The translations under genes were made by a program, and so were the position numbers. DNA of 64,000 nt, taken from assembly GCF_030403745.1 (NCBI RefSeq), contig NZ_JAQMWP010000016.1, positions 1 to 64,000 of the forward strand, given 5' to 3'. Numbering within the stretch: the stretch's first letter is position 1; each line of letters starts with the position of its first letter. Source of the DNA: Streptomyces sp. S.PB5 (GTDB taxonomy: Bacteria > Actinomycetota > Actinomycetes > Streptomycetales > Streptomycetaceae). This document shows, piece after piece, positions 9,265 to 17,306 of the stretch. A model generated the notes under the pieces. The model did not search any database. It was not told where the DNA came from and saw only the letters and a program-made list of their open reading frames with translations.

Positions 9265-10576
9265 CCGGCGGCAGGACTTCCCGTAGCCGCGCCTCGAAGG
9301 CCAGCGCTACGGGCTCCTGCCTGTGCGGGGCCAACTGGTCGTAGAACTCCCTGAGATGGCCTGATACTCGCTCGGATGCCACCGCCGACGCCGGTTTCAG
9401 TGCTTGCGTGGCGGTGTCACATGCCTGGTCGAGCTTGCCTTGATCCAGCTGCGTACGGGCAAGCCAGAACGAGTGAAACGCCCGCCCGCGCTGATTGGTG
9501 CGGGCCTCGCGCCGCAACGCGTCCGCGATCAGAGGTTCGGCGGTGGCTGCTTCGCCCAGTCGGCCGTGAGCGATCCCCGTGTCCACGATCAGCTTCGTCT
9601 CGTCGAAGTACGACACCCAGGACGGATCCGGGTCGCTCAACCGAATCCGCTCGAAATGGCGGTGCGCCTCCCCGATCGCCTGGTGCGTGGAGTCCCGGAT
9701 GCCGAGCGTGGCGTGAGCGAAGGCTTCCCGCATCGACAGCATGGACAGGACCCGTGGGGTGGTGTCGACGGCCGAGCGTGCCTGGTCCTGGGCGGCGGTG
9801 ACGAAGGCCAGTGAGTCAGCAGGCTTGTCCTGGTATGTGCCCTGCAAGCTCATGCAGGCAAGGACGTTGGCCATGAACTGGCGGTCGTCGATTTCCTTGG
9901 CCAGTTGCAGGGCCTCGGTGAAGTACGCGCGGGCCTGGTTGTACTGGCGGGCGTCGAAGTAGGTCCAGCCGGTGAGGCGTGCCAGCTCGGCGGCGATCCC
10001 GTACAGGCCGTGCTGGATGGACGGCGGTCGGTTCTCCTTCAAGAGACCGACGACATGGCGGAGCTGGCCGACGATCGCCGGCCGCAGTGCCTCGCCTCCG
10101 TGCTGGTCGTCCCGTCGCCAGTAGTCCTCGATGGAGGAGCGGAAGGCTTCAAGTGTGGCCGCGTTCAGGCTCGTTCGCGTGGCCAGGGCCAGAATGCCGT
10201 CCACGTCCGGGCCTGGTAAAGCGGCCGGGGTCTGCGGCTCGGGCTCCTGGACTACCTCGCGCTCGGTGACTACGAGGGCTTGAGGTGTCTCCCACACCCG
10301 ACGGGCGAGCCCCAGCATGTGTCCTGGGATGCGCAAGCCGTCCGCGATGCGCTCGATGACGTCCATGTGCTGCAACTGGCGTTGCCCTGCGATGACTTCG
10401 CCGACACGGCTGGGCGTCAGCTCACAGCGTCTGGCGATCATGGATGGGTAGATGCCCGCCTTGATCTTCACCAGTCGGAAGACTCTGGCGAAGTCCCGCA
10501 CTCGGCACGCATCGATCATCTCGGGATCGGTGAGCAGCCTGGCTGGCAGTTCCTGCGGCCGGTCTGCGTCGGGCAT
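9242..10576 (-). CDS. XRE-family regulator with TPR-like sensor domain
   Basis: This 444-residue protein has an N-terminal Cro/CI-type helix-turn-helix (IARRCELTPSRVGEVIAGQRQLQ, roughly residues 45-70) and a long TPR-like helical C-terminus with repeats such as ARAYFTEALQLAKEI. The arrangement resembles peptide- or signal-sensing streptomycete XRE regulators found in AICEs. ATG 10576 was chosen because GGGAG lies 7 bases upstream on the minus strand; a TTG two codons earlier is also open. A perfect 17-bp palindrome at 10637-10653 lies in the 124-bp divergent promoter shared with the small gene at 10701, making it the obvious operator. It probably controls the AICE lysogeny-like switch. Confidence 0.8.
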   Translation of the reverse strand: MPDADRPQELPARLLTDPEMIDACRVRDFARVFRLVKIKAGIYPSMIARRCELTPSRVGEVIAGQRQLQHMDVIERIADGLRIPGHMLGLARRVWETPQALVVTEREVVQEPEPQTPAALPGPDVDGILALATRTSLNAATLEAFRSSIEDYWRRDDQHGGEALRPAIVGQLRHVVGLLKENRPPSIQHGLYGIAAELARLTGWTYFDARQYNQARAYFTEALQLAKEIDDRQFMANVLACMSLQGTYQDKPADSLAFVTAAQDQARSAVDTTPRVLSMLSMREAFAHATLGIRDSTHQAIGEAHRHFERIRLSDPDPSWVSYFDETKLIVDTGIAHGRLGEAATAEPLIADALRREARTNQRGRAFHSFWLARTQLDQGKLDQACDTATQALKPASAVASERVSGHLREFYDQLAPHRQEPVALAFEARLREVLPPVSGSLHP

Positions 10577-10636
10577 CGGCAAGCTCCCACACTGCGAGGG
10601 CTACGCAACGTCGCTGGTTCTCTACTTGCCGCGATG

Positions 10637-10653
10637 TTACCCAAGTTGGGTAA
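10637..10653. promoter_or_regulatory. Perfect palindrome TTACCCAA-G-TTGGGTAA
   Basis: A 17-bp perfect dyad sits in the intergenic space between the divergent XRE-TPR gene (start 10576) and the AICE gene run starting at 10701. Its size and symmetry fit a dimeric XRE repressor. A copy elsewhere in the element was not seen, which points to a switch-type promoter. Confidence 0.6.
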
Positions 10654-10700
10654 TCAGCCTGACCTTTTGGCAGGGGTCCCCGGATCGCGATGCTCCTTTT

Positions 10701-10931
10701 ATGGCGAGCAACCAGCAGACCAGACCAGGCATCGGTGAACTGGCGAAGGACAGTGCCCGCGACCGGATCGGCGTCGTCATGGGTGCACTCGGCGGCCGGG
10801 TGCAGATGAGGCCGATCGGCGGCGGCACGGAATGGGACGTCATGCCGGACAACGTGGTGGCGCCGAGTCCGCGGGAGGAACTGAGCGCGCGCCTGGCCAT
10901 CAGGAACAGCAACAGTCGAGACGGGCTGTGA
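10701..10931 (+). CDS. Small conserved AICE protein (76 aa)
   Basis: The protein begins MASNQQTRPGIGELAKD and contains GVVMGALGGRVQMRPIGGGTEWDV, a pattern of short Streptomyces mobile-element proteins (x-RPIGGG-x-EWDV). No catalytic motif or membrane helix is seen. It opens the rightward gene run divergent from the XRE-TPR regulator. Its stop overlaps the GTG start of the next tiny gene (GTGA), indicating coupling. The open frame continues upstream, but ATG 10701 is where the conserved sequence begins. Function is unknown. Confidence 0.65.
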   Translation: MASNQQTRPGIGELAKDSARDRIGVVMGALGGRVQMRPIGGGTEWDVMPDNVVAPSPREELSARLAIRNSNSRDGL

Positions 10932-11029
10932 TCCGCACTGTCGGCCGGTACGCAGGAGTCCTGTTCGTGATCATGCTCAGTGGCTCGTGCGGCCTGGTGA
11001 TCGGCATGGCTCTCGCCATGGGCCAGTAG
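10928..11029 (+). CDS. 33-aa single-helix membrane peptide
   Basis: GTG 10928 overlaps the preceding stop (GTGA). The frame encodes a short basic start (VIRTVGRYAG) and then one strongly hydrophobic helix, VLFVIMLSGSCGLVIGMALA, ending in MGQ. This has the look of a small membrane protein in the AICE run. The overlap is the main support; function is unknown. Confidence 0.45.
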   Translation: MIRTVGRYAGVLFVIMLSGSCGLVIGMALAMGQ

Positions 11030-11127
11030 ACGGGCCGCCCCGGACGGGTGCCAACTCCCCGGCTCCCCCTTCCCCGTTCGGGGCCGGCCATCCAACCCAC
11101 GCACCGCCACACACAAGGAGTACTCGC

Positions 11128-11580
11128 ATGACAGCAACGGCGAACGATCTGAAGACCGGTCGCGCGGTGGCTGGCGAGGAGCTGTTCGAGAGCCTCGCCC
11201 ACTTCGTGGTCGTCCACAACGGGCAGTCACCCGAACGGGCCGAGCGGATCGCGGACCAGGCGGTCGCCTTCCTGGTCACCGCGGCCACGGCCAACGTCCC
11301 CATGGTCCCGTCCGATGACGTGGACCTCGGCCTGCACGCGCTGATCCTGCACACCAAGGAGTACGCGAGGCTGTGCGAGCGGTATGCGGGCCGCTTCCTG
11401 CACCACAACCCGAAGCCGGGCGGCGGCCCCCGCGACCTGCTGATGGTCATCACCGCGGCGCGCGCCATGAAGGCGGCCGGGTTCATGGTCTTCGACGACC
11501 TGTGGACCATGAACGGCACAAACCTCGCGCAGTGCGACTCGGACTGCGGCCGTCCGTACGGTCAGGACTATCAGGAGTAG
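11128..11580 (+). CDS. Conserved AICE protein resembling glycine-rich-domain (DUF1399-like) proteins
   Basis: The 150-residue protein has the core VPSDDVDLGLHALILHTKEY followed by CERYAGRFLHHNP. This resembles the His-rich (V-x-x-x-W/LH-x-x-IL-x-T-x-x-Y ... C ... HH-x-P) motif of glycine-rich-domain-like proteins, though at low similarity. The C-terminus has several Cys (CDSDCGRPYG). ATG 11128 is preceded by AAGGAG at 11116-11121. Similar short proteins occur upstream of kinase-like genes in streptomycete elements. The role is unknown; conserved His and Cys residues could hold a metal. Confidence 0.6.
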   Translation: MTATANDLKTGRAVAGEELFESLAHFVVVHNGQSPERAERIADQAVAFLVTAATANVPMVPSDDVDLGLHALILHTKEYARLCERYAGRFLHHNPKPGGGPRDLLMVITAARAMKAAGFMVFDDLWTMNGTNLAQCDSDCGRPYGQDYQE

Positions 11581-11650
11581 GACACGACAGCAGCGACGCG
11601 GCCGGCCTCGACTCGTGGTCGGCCGCGTTCGCCCGGAAGGAGAACAGACG

Positions 11651-12487
11651 TTGCCCGGGTCACCCCCTGAACTGCCGATCGTGGTACTCGACGCGCTCAT
11701 GTCCACGTCCCAACGGCTGGTCCTCGACCGCCGGGGCTCCACGGTGTGGGAGGTGGAAAGCCATCGAGGCCACTACGCCGTGAAAGTCGGCTACCCGATC
11801 GAGGCCACGGACGAATGGTCCGCCCAGCCCTGGACCGCCCTCGCGCCCGCACGCGAAGGGGCCGTTCTGCTGCGCCTCGGCCTGGTCGACCTCGCGTACG
11901 GCGAGTGGGAGCGCGGTACCTGGAACTTCCAGCCGTGGCACGAAGGGCCGGACCTGTACCAGCTCTGGGAGCCCTGCCGTAGGTCGGACTCGTCCATCGC
12001 ACCGCACACCAGCGTGGCGTTGGGCTGCGTCGAGGCGCTGGCCGAACTGCACGCCAAGGGCTGGGCGCACGGTGACGTACAGCCCGCCCACTTCATCATC
12101 GGCCCGGAACGAACGCATCTCATCGACCTCGCCCTTGCCCGGGGCGGGCACGTGCCCGAGGGGTACGACTTCCCGTTCCGCGGCTGCCTCGTCCACTACG
12201 AGGCACCGGAAATCGCTCGCAGCGTGCTCGACACCGGAGAAGCCGAGCCAACGCCGGAAGCCGACATCTACGCGCTCGGCGCCTCCCTCCTCATCTCCGC
12301 CACCGGCTGGCGCGCGATGGAGTACCCGGACGACGCGCCCCGCCCGGTGCAGAGAGAGGCCGTGGCCAACGGTCGTCGCCGGCCCGTGAAGGCGCCCGGT
12401 GAACTGGGCGAGTTGATCGACGCCATGCTCAGCCACACGCCAGGGGACCGACCCACCATCTACGAGGTGGGCAAGGCTCTGAGCTGA
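11651..12487 (+). CDS. Protein-kinase-like protein with altered catalytic motifs
   Basis: The 278-residue protein has the kinase order: AVKV (beta-3 Lys), catalytic-loop HGDVQPAHFII, metal loop region DLALA, APE-type EAPEIA, and DIYALGASLL of subdomain IX. Two positions deviate: the loop Asn of HRDxxxxN is His, and DFG is DLA. Activity may therefore be weak or changed, or it may be a small-molecule or atypical kinase. The TTG at 11651 has GGAAGGAG upstream at 11634-11641 and is the likely start; an in-frame ATG at 11615 lies too near the previous stop. Two hairpins follow the gene. Confidence 0.7.
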   Translation: MPGSPPELPIVVLDALMSTSQRLVLDRRGSTVWEVESHRGHYAVKVGYPIEATDEWSAQPWTALAPAREGAVLLRLGLVDLAYGEWERGTWNFQPWHEGPDLYQLWEPCRRSDSSIAPHTSVALGCVEALAELHAKGWAHGDVQPAHFIIGPERTHLIDLALARGGHVPEGYDFPFRGCLVHYEAPEIARSVLDTGEAEPTPEADIYALGASLLISATGWRAMEYPDDAPRPVQREAVANGRRRPVKAPGELGELIDAMLSHTPGDRPTIYEVGKALS

Positions 12488-12543
12488 TTCCGAAGCGCCG
12501 GTTCGTCGGCACTGCTCGCACGGCTACGGCCGACAACTCAAAG

Positions 12544-12587
12544 ACCGGACCACCCCTCAGCCTGGACAGCATTCCGGGTGGTCCGGT
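12544..12587 (+). terminator. 12-bp perfect hairpin after the kinase-like gene
   Basis: ACCGGACCACCC (12544-12555) pairs exactly with GGGTGGTCCGGT (12576-12587). A second short hairpin, CCCCGGT (12608-12614) with ACCGGGG (12624-12630), follows. Neither has a T-run, as is usual in streptomycetes. Together they end the rightward run that starts at 10701. The stretch 12488-12824 holds these hairpins and no gene I can support. Confidence 0.6.
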
Positions 12588-12824
12588 CGCGGAAGCCCTG
12601 ATCAGGACCCCGGTGCCGATGGTACCGGGGCGGTTGGCGTGCTCGAACGTGGGTGCGGCTGCAACCCCGGTTTCTCGATGTCGAGTTGGAGAGGGTCTGA
12701 GCTGAGCCAGCGAAAGTCAGCCACGACGGCGGGTGGGCCGACTGAGCACCCGTCATGTGTGTTTCCAGCAACCCCGTGCCGTCCTCAGCCACGCTTCTTC
12801 CATCGTCACGGGCCGCACCTCGCT

Positions 12825-13079
12825 CGGACCTGGACGTTGCCGACGCGGCCCGTCCTCCAGGACCCCGCGTACGTCGGTGTCGCGGTCATGTCCCAGCACG
12901 GCCGCCCCGGCTTCGTCCGCATCCGCACCCCCTACGTCGCCGACGAGGACGCCGCCCGCGTCGCCGCAGAAACCTGCGATCTGATGCGCCACCCGGCCCG
13001 GCTCCTGGAGGACCTGACCGGACAGGACGTCGTGGACCTCGGCAAGAACGCCCCCGAGCCCCCGTCCATGGCGGCCTGA
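12825..13079 (+). pseudogene. C-terminal remnant of the FtsK/SpoIIIE-type AICE translocase
   Basis: From RTWTLPTRP at 12825 the frame reads DPAYVGVAVMSQHGRPGFVRI and VADEDAARVAAETCDL. As I know these families, this resembles the C-terminus of streptomycete FtsK-domain conjugation proteins (TraA/TraB type). The Walker ATPase region, normally about 1 kb upstream, is absent; the preceding 330 bases hold only hairpins. It is therefore a 5'-truncated gene. An internal ATG at 12888 could give a 63-residue peptide. Double-strand-DNA transfer in AICEs depends on this translocase, so the element is probably not self-transmissible. Confidence 0.6.
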
Positions 13080-13080
13080 C

Positions 13081-13266
13081 ATGCGCCGCGTCATGAGGAT
13101 CTACATCCGCCACATGCACAAGGCGATCGCCATCGGGGACCTCGACCGCGCAGGCCGGATCGGCATCGCCGCGTACCGCGTCGCCAACACCCACGAACGC
13201 CGGGTTCTGGAGACCTACCTCGGCCCGAACGCCGCTCACATGGCCGGCCTCGCCCCGAAGCCCTGA
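13081..13266 (+). CDS. Small AICE protein (61 aa)
   Basis: ATG 13081 follows the stop of the translocase remnant by one base. The basic protein (MRRVMRIYIRHMHKAIAIGD, then LDRAGRIGIAAYRVANTHER) is short and helical, with no membrane span. Small genes of this kind lie between tra and spd genes in pSAM2-like elements. The function is unknown; I rely on position and codon bias. Confidence 0.55.
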   Translation: MRRVMRIYIRHMHKAIAIGDLDRAGRIGIAAYRVANTHERRVLETYLGPNAAHMAGLAPKP

Positions 13267-13317
13267 CCCACGCCCGCCAGACTTCCCCACCGACACCGCG
13301 AAAGGAGGTGAACCCCC

Positions 13318-14043
13318 ATGAGTGAGGACCGGATCACCCAACGCACCGTGACCGTGGTCATGGGCATCATCGCCCTCCTGGCGTTCGTCTTCTCCTTCGG
13401 CAACGTCTGGGCCCTGGCCCTGCGCCTGGGCGTCCCCGCCCCCATCGCGCCGCTCATCGCCCCTATGGTCGACCTGTCCGTGGTTGGACTCCTGGTCGCC
13501 CTGCGCTACCTCTCCCTACGCGGCGTCCCGCCCGAGCAGATGAAGGCGGCCACCCGGCTGATGCACGTCTCAGGCCTGCTGACCCTGGCCCTCAACATCG
13601 CCGAACCCGTCGTCGCCGGACACTACGGCCGCGCCGCCATCGACGCCGTAGCACCCCTGCTCCTGCTTGGCTGGGGAGCGGTCGGCCCGCAGCTCCTCCG
13701 CTCGTTCCACACGGTCGCCACTGCGGTAGCCGAGCCGGCACCTGCGACCGAGACGGAAGCGGTCCAAGAGCCCGCACCGGCTTCCGGCAAACCCGCGCCC
13801 GTCATATCGACTGCCCCGCCCGTCACGCCGGAACCGACCCCGCCCCCGGTCGCTCCGCTCACCGTTCCGGTTCCGGCTCCGGCCGCGCCTGCGGTCAAGG
13901 TCCCCGAACCGCTGCTGACCGAAGCACGGTCTATCGCGGCATCGCACCAGGCCGAGCACGGAGAAACGATTACTCCGGCCCAGCTCAAGATACGGCTCGG
14001 CATCGGCCTGCCCATGGCCACGGCCCTCCACTCCGCCCTGTAG
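13318..14043 (+). CDS. Spread protein (SpdB-like, DUF2637-type membrane protein)
   Basis: The 241-residue protein has four hydrophobic segments in the first 130 residues (VVMGIIALLAFVFSFGNVWA; APLIAPMVDLSVVGLLVALR; LLTLALNIAEPVV; AIDAVAPLLLLGWGAVGPQ). A Pro/Ala-rich linker and a soluble C-terminal domain (LTEARSIAASHQAEHGETITPAQLKIRLGI) that could be a winged helix follow. DUF2637/SpdB proteins promote spreading of AICEs through mycelium after transfer. AAAGGAGGTG just before ATG 13318 is a strong ribosome site. A replication-origin-like region and repSA follow. Confidence 0.8.
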   Translation: MSEDRITQRTVTVVMGIIALLAFVFSFGNVWALALRLGVPAPIAPLIAPMVDLSVVGLLVALRYLSLRGVPPEQMKAATRLMHVSGLLTLALNIAEPVVAGHYGRAAIDAVAPLLLLGWGAVGPQLLRSFHTVATAVAEPAPATETEAVQEPAPASGKPAPVISTAPPVTPEPTPPPVAPLTVPVPAPAAPAVKVPEPLLTEARSIAASHQAEHGETITPAQLKIRLGIGLPMATALHSAL

Positions 14044-14069
14044 AGCCGCGCTCTCCCCGTCGGCCTCCC

Positions 14070-14174
14070 GGCACTTCGGCACTTCGGCACTTCCCACCCT
14101 CGCCCGCCCCTGGGCCCGACCTGCCATTCCTGCGGGCAGCAGCCCGAGCGCACTGAATCGCTGCTGCCCGCAGG
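14070..14174. other. Direct repeats and inverted repeat ahead of repSA (possible origin/control region)
   Basis: Three tandem copies of GGCACTTC lie at 14070-14077, 14078-14085 and 14086-14093. They are followed by a perfect 14-bp inverted repeat, CCTGCGGGCAGCAG (14129-14142) with its complement at 14161-14174, loop 18 bases. RepSA starts at 14212. Iteron-like repeats next to a hairpin fit a double-strand origin or initiator autoregulation. In related AICEs the origin can also lie within rep, so this is only a candidate. Confidence 0.4.
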
Positions 14175-14211
14175 TCTCCACCCTCAAGCCAGAACGGAGA
14201 CCCCGCCACCC

Positions 14212-15654
14212 ATGCGCCGCCCCCTCGACCTGCGCCACGTGATCAGCCCCAGCCTGCGGGACCTGATCGAATTGGCCAACACCCACGACTTCGACCGCGT
14301 CACCGAACAGATCCGCGACCTGCACGGCTGCACCAGCCCCGTCAACCTCCATGGCTGGACGGTCACCACCGACCAGACCACCAAGGAAGTAGTCCGCTCC
14401 TACCGCTCCGAAGACGAACCCTCCGGACGCCTGCTGACCACCTGCGGCAACCGCCGCTCTTCCCGCTGCTCCGCCTGCTCCCGCGTCTACGCCGCCGACA
14501 CCTACCACCTCATCAAGGCCGGACTGTCCGGCGGCAAAAACGTCGCCGAAACCGTCTACGACCACCCCCGGGCATTCGTCACCCTCACCGCCCCCTCCTT
14601 CGGCCCCGTCCACAACCGCAAGACCGACCACGCGGGCAAGCCTCGGTCCTGCGGCTGCGGCGCCCAACACCCTGAGGACGACCCGGCGTTGGGCACCCCG
14701 CTCGACCCGGCCACCTACGACTACACCGGCGCCGTGCTCTGGAACGCCCACGCCGGACAGCTCTGGGCACGGTTCACTACCTACCTTCGCCGCGCCCTGG
14801 CCGAGCACCTCGGCATGACGCAGAAGGCACTGAACGCCGCCCTGCGCGTCTCCTTCGCCAAGGTCGCCGAGTACCAAAAGCGCGGCCTGGTCCACTTCCA
14901 CGCTGTGATCCGCTTCGACGGACCCGACGGCCACACCACCGAGCCCCCGCCCTGGGCCACCTTCGACGCCCTGAACGCCGCCGTGGGCCTGGCGGTCGAG
15001 CGTGCCCGGCTCGTCGTCGCCTCTGACGCCATCGGCGAACGCGTCATCGCCTGGGGCCGCCGATACAAGGTCGACCCCATCACCGCCCTGGGCGACGGCG
15101 AACTCACCGACGCCCGCGTTGCCGAGTACACCGAGAACAAGGTCGCCGGATACGTCGCCAAGTACGCAACAAAGAACGCCGAAGGCGCGGGCACCGTAGA
15201 CCGCACCCTGATTTGCCGCCCCTGCCACGGGCGCGGCTACGTACGCGGCCCGGACGGCTTCCACGACCGGTGCGCCGACTGCGACGGCACCGGACAGGCC
15301 GAACTCATCGCGGCCCTGCCCATCCAGCAGCACGTACGGCAGATGATCCGCACGGCCTGGGCTCTGGGCCACCTGCCGGAGTTCGCCGAACTTCAAGCCA
15401 AGTCCCGCGCCTACTCCATCACCCTCGGCGCCCTCCGCGACGTACGCCGTGCCTGGCGCCTCGCCCAGGACGAAGCCGCCCGCGCCCGCGCCGGCCTCCC
15501 CACCACCGACGAGAACACCACCCTCGTCACCGCCTCCTCCTGGACCTACCTCAGCAGCGGCTACCGTCCCGGCGAAGAACTCCTCGCCGCCCAAGTCCGC
15601 CACGACATAACCCACGCCGAACTGATCAAGTCCGAAGGAGAGCCCTGGCTGTGA
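14212..15654 (+). CDS. repSA: RepSA-type rolling-circle replication initiator
   Basis: The 480-residue protein has the HUH-endonuclease motif order: FVTLTAPSFG (motif 1), GLVHFHAVIRF with metal-binding His228 and His230 (motif 2), and AGYVAKYATK with candidate nucleophile Tyr314 or Tyr318 (motif 3). A Cys cluster CGNRRSSRCSACSRVY and a second CRPCHGRGY...CADCDGTG zinc-ribbon-like element are typical of AICE RepSA proteins. It nicks the double-strand origin and starts rolling-circle replication of the excised element. Its stop overlaps the GTG start of xis (GTGA), and xis overlaps int, so rep-xis-int are co-translated as in pSAM2. Confidence 0.88.
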   Translation: MRRPLDLRHVISPSLRDLIELANTHDFDRVTEQIRDLHGCTSPVNLHGWTVTTDQTTKEVVRSYRSEDEPSGRLLTTCGNRRSSRCSACSRVYAADTYHLIKAGLSGGKNVAETVYDHPRAFVTLTAPSFGPVHNRKTDHAGKPRSCGCGAQHPEDDPALGTPLDPATYDYTGAVLWNAHAGQLWARFTTYLRRALAEHLGMTQKALNAALRVSFAKVAEYQKRGLVHFHAVIRFDGPDGHTTEPPPWATFDALNAAVGLAVERARLVVASDAIGERVIAWGRRYKVDPITALGDGELTDARVAEYTENKVAGYVAKYATKNAEGAGTVDRTLICRPCHGRGYVRGPDGFHDRCADCDGTGQAELIAALPIQQHVRQMIRTAWALGHLPEFAELQAKSRAYSITLGALRDVRRAWRLAQDEAARARAGLPTTDENTTLVTASSWTYLSSGYRPGEELLAAQVRHDITHAELIKSEGEPWL

Positions 15655-15857
15655 CCACTTCACCCAAGGCCGACAAGCAGACCCTGAAGCTGGTGGAAGC
15701 GCTGGATGAGATCGGGGTCTCCCGTGCCACCTTCTACCGGATGCGCGCTCGGGGCCAGGCTCCCAGGCACCTGAAGCTGCCCAACGGCCAGATCCGTATA
15801 CGCCGGGCCGACCTCGACGCCTGGTTCGACGCCTGCGAGGTGCCGGAAGCATGCTGA
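15651..15857 (+). CDS. xis: Excisionase (MerR/AlpA-type helix-turn-helix)
   Basis: The 68-residue protein has a DNA-binding helix-turn-helix IGVSRATFYRMRARG, then APRHLKLPNGQIRIRRADLDAWFDAC, the standard AICE excisionase. The GTG 15651 start overlaps the repSA stop, and the 3' end overlaps int by 7 bp (ATGCTGA). It is too short to stand out in ORF searches, but the overlaps and motif make it secure. With Int it drives excision. Confidence 0.85.
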   Translation: MTTSPKADKQTLKLVEALDEIGVSRATFYRMRARGQAPRHLKLPNGQIRIRRADLDAWFDACEVPEAC

Positions 15858-17245
15858 CGTACGACGTTCAGATCTGGGGTATCCGCAAGCGGCCCAACCG
15901 TGCGGCGGCCTATCAACTCCGGTGGCGCGTCGGCCCACGCCCCTTCTCCAAGAGCTACAAGATCAAGGCTCAGGCGGACGGACGACGCTCCGAGCTGCTG
16001 ACCGCCTTGCGCAATCGCGAGCAGTTCGACACGGAAACCGGCCTGTCCGCCTCGGAGGTGCAGGCACTCAACTCCTTCACCTGGTACGCCCACACCCGCG
16101 CGTACGCCGAGATGAAGTGGCCGGGCGCCTCCGCCAAGCACCGCGCGAGCATCGCTGACACGCTGGCGACCATCACGCCGAAGCTGGTCAAGGAGAAGCG
16201 CGGAGCTCCGGCCCCCAAGGTGCTACGGATCGCGCTCTACTCGTGGGTCTACAGGTTCGCCCTGGACAACGACGGGACGCTGAAATCCCGCCTTGACCTC
16301 GAAGAACCCCCGGCCGACATCGTGGCCGCGCTGGACTGGATCGCCCGCAAGTCGGTAGACATCACCGACCTCAACACACCGTCGGTGGTGCGGACCGCCC
16401 TCGACGCTCTGAAGCTGAAGCAGGACGGCACGGCCGCTGCCGAGAACACGGTGAACCGGAAGCGAACCGTCTTCAGCAACTGCCTGCGCTACGCCGTGGA
16501 ACGAGAGCTGCTGACGACGCTGCCCCTCGACAAGGTGGACTGGACAGCGCCCGAGACCGATGACGAGATCGACTTCCGGTTCGTCCCCGGCCCGAAGCTG
16601 GCCAAGGCCCTCATCGATGCTGTCACCGAGCAGGGCGAACGCGGGCGGCATCTGACGGCGTTCTTCGGCTGCCTCTACTACGCGGCCAACCGCCCCGGTG
16701 AGGCGGTCAGTCTGCGCGAGAACGATTTCACGCTTCCCGAAGAGGGCTGGGGGGAAGTCCTGCTCTCCACGAGCATGCCCCGAGTTGGCTCCGGATGGAC
16801 CGACACAGGCGAGTCATTCGATACGCGCGGCCTGAAGAAACGGGCTCGCAAAGCGACCCGGCCGGTACCCATCCCGCCCGTGCTCGTCCGCCTGGTCCGC
16901 GAGCACATCAAGGAGTTCGGCACGGCCGAAGACGGCCGGCTGTTCCGTGCGGCCCAGGGCGGCCATCTCCTGTCCAAGGAGTACGGAGAGGTCTGGAAGG
17001 CGGCCCGGCTCGCGGCGCTGACAGAGTCCGAGGCTGCCTCACCGCTGGCTGACGTGCCGTACTCGCTGCGCCACGCGGGTGTCTCGCTCTGGCTTGAGTC
17101 CGGCGTCTCCCCGGCCGAAGTCGCACGCCGGGCCGGACACAGCATCGCGGTCCTGTTCCGGTTCTACGCCAAGGCGATTCACCGCAACCAGCAGCGCTCG
17201 AACGAACAGATCGAGCGGGCCTTGGAGGCAGCCGAAGAGGAGTAA
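15851..17245 (+). CDS. int: Tyrosine-recombinase integrase
   Basis: The 464-residue protein has an N-terminal arm-binding region, a central core-binding domain and a C-terminal catalytic domain. Catalytic residues can be placed: Arg281 (NRPGEAVSL), Arg407 (YSLRHAGVS), His430 (RRAGHS) and Tyr439 (FRFYAK). The pattern SLWLESGVSPAEVARRAGHS is typical of actinobacterial AICE integrases. It should recombine attP with a tRNA anticodon-loop site; here it used a site in nicT. A terminator hairpin lies 24 bases after the stop. Confidence 0.9.
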   Translation: MLTYDVQIWGIRKRPNRAAAYQLRWRVGPRPFSKSYKIKAQADGRRSELLTALRNREQFDTETGLSASEVQALNSFTWYAHTRAYAEMKWPGASAKHRASIADTLATITPKLVKEKRGAPAPKVLRIALYSWVYRFALDNDGTLKSRLDLEEPPADIVAALDWIARKSVDITDLNTPSVVRTALDALKLKQDGTAAAENTVNRKRTVFSNCLRYAVERELLTTLPLDKVDWTAPETDDEIDFRFVPGPKLAKALIDAVTEQGERGRHLTAFFGCLYYAANRPGEAVSLRENDFTLPEEGWGEVLLSTSMPRVGSGWTDTGESFDTRGLKKRARKATRPVPIPPVLVRLVREHIKEFGTAEDGRLFRAAQGGHLLSKEYGEVWKAARLAALTESEAASPLADVPYSLRHAGVSLWLESGVSPAEVARRAGHSIAVLFRFYAKAIHRNQQRSNEQIERALEAAEEE

Positions 17246-17268
17246 CCGGTGCGACTGTCCGTGCATCA

Positions 17269-17306
17269 GGCGCCATCCTTACCTCACTCCGGGGAGGGAT
17301 GGCGCC
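17269..17306 (+). terminator. Terminator after int
   Basis: GGCGCCATCC (17269-17278) pairs exactly with GGATGGCGCC (17297-17306) over an 18-base loop, followed by CCTTTTCG. It ends the spd-rep-xis-int run. Confidence 0.75.

Noticed and set aside
13570..15852. 760-codon minus-strand ORF opposite spd, repSA and xis
   Set aside because: It is Gly/Arg/Val-rich in the way antisense frames of high-GC genes are, and contradicts the clear plus-strand motifs.
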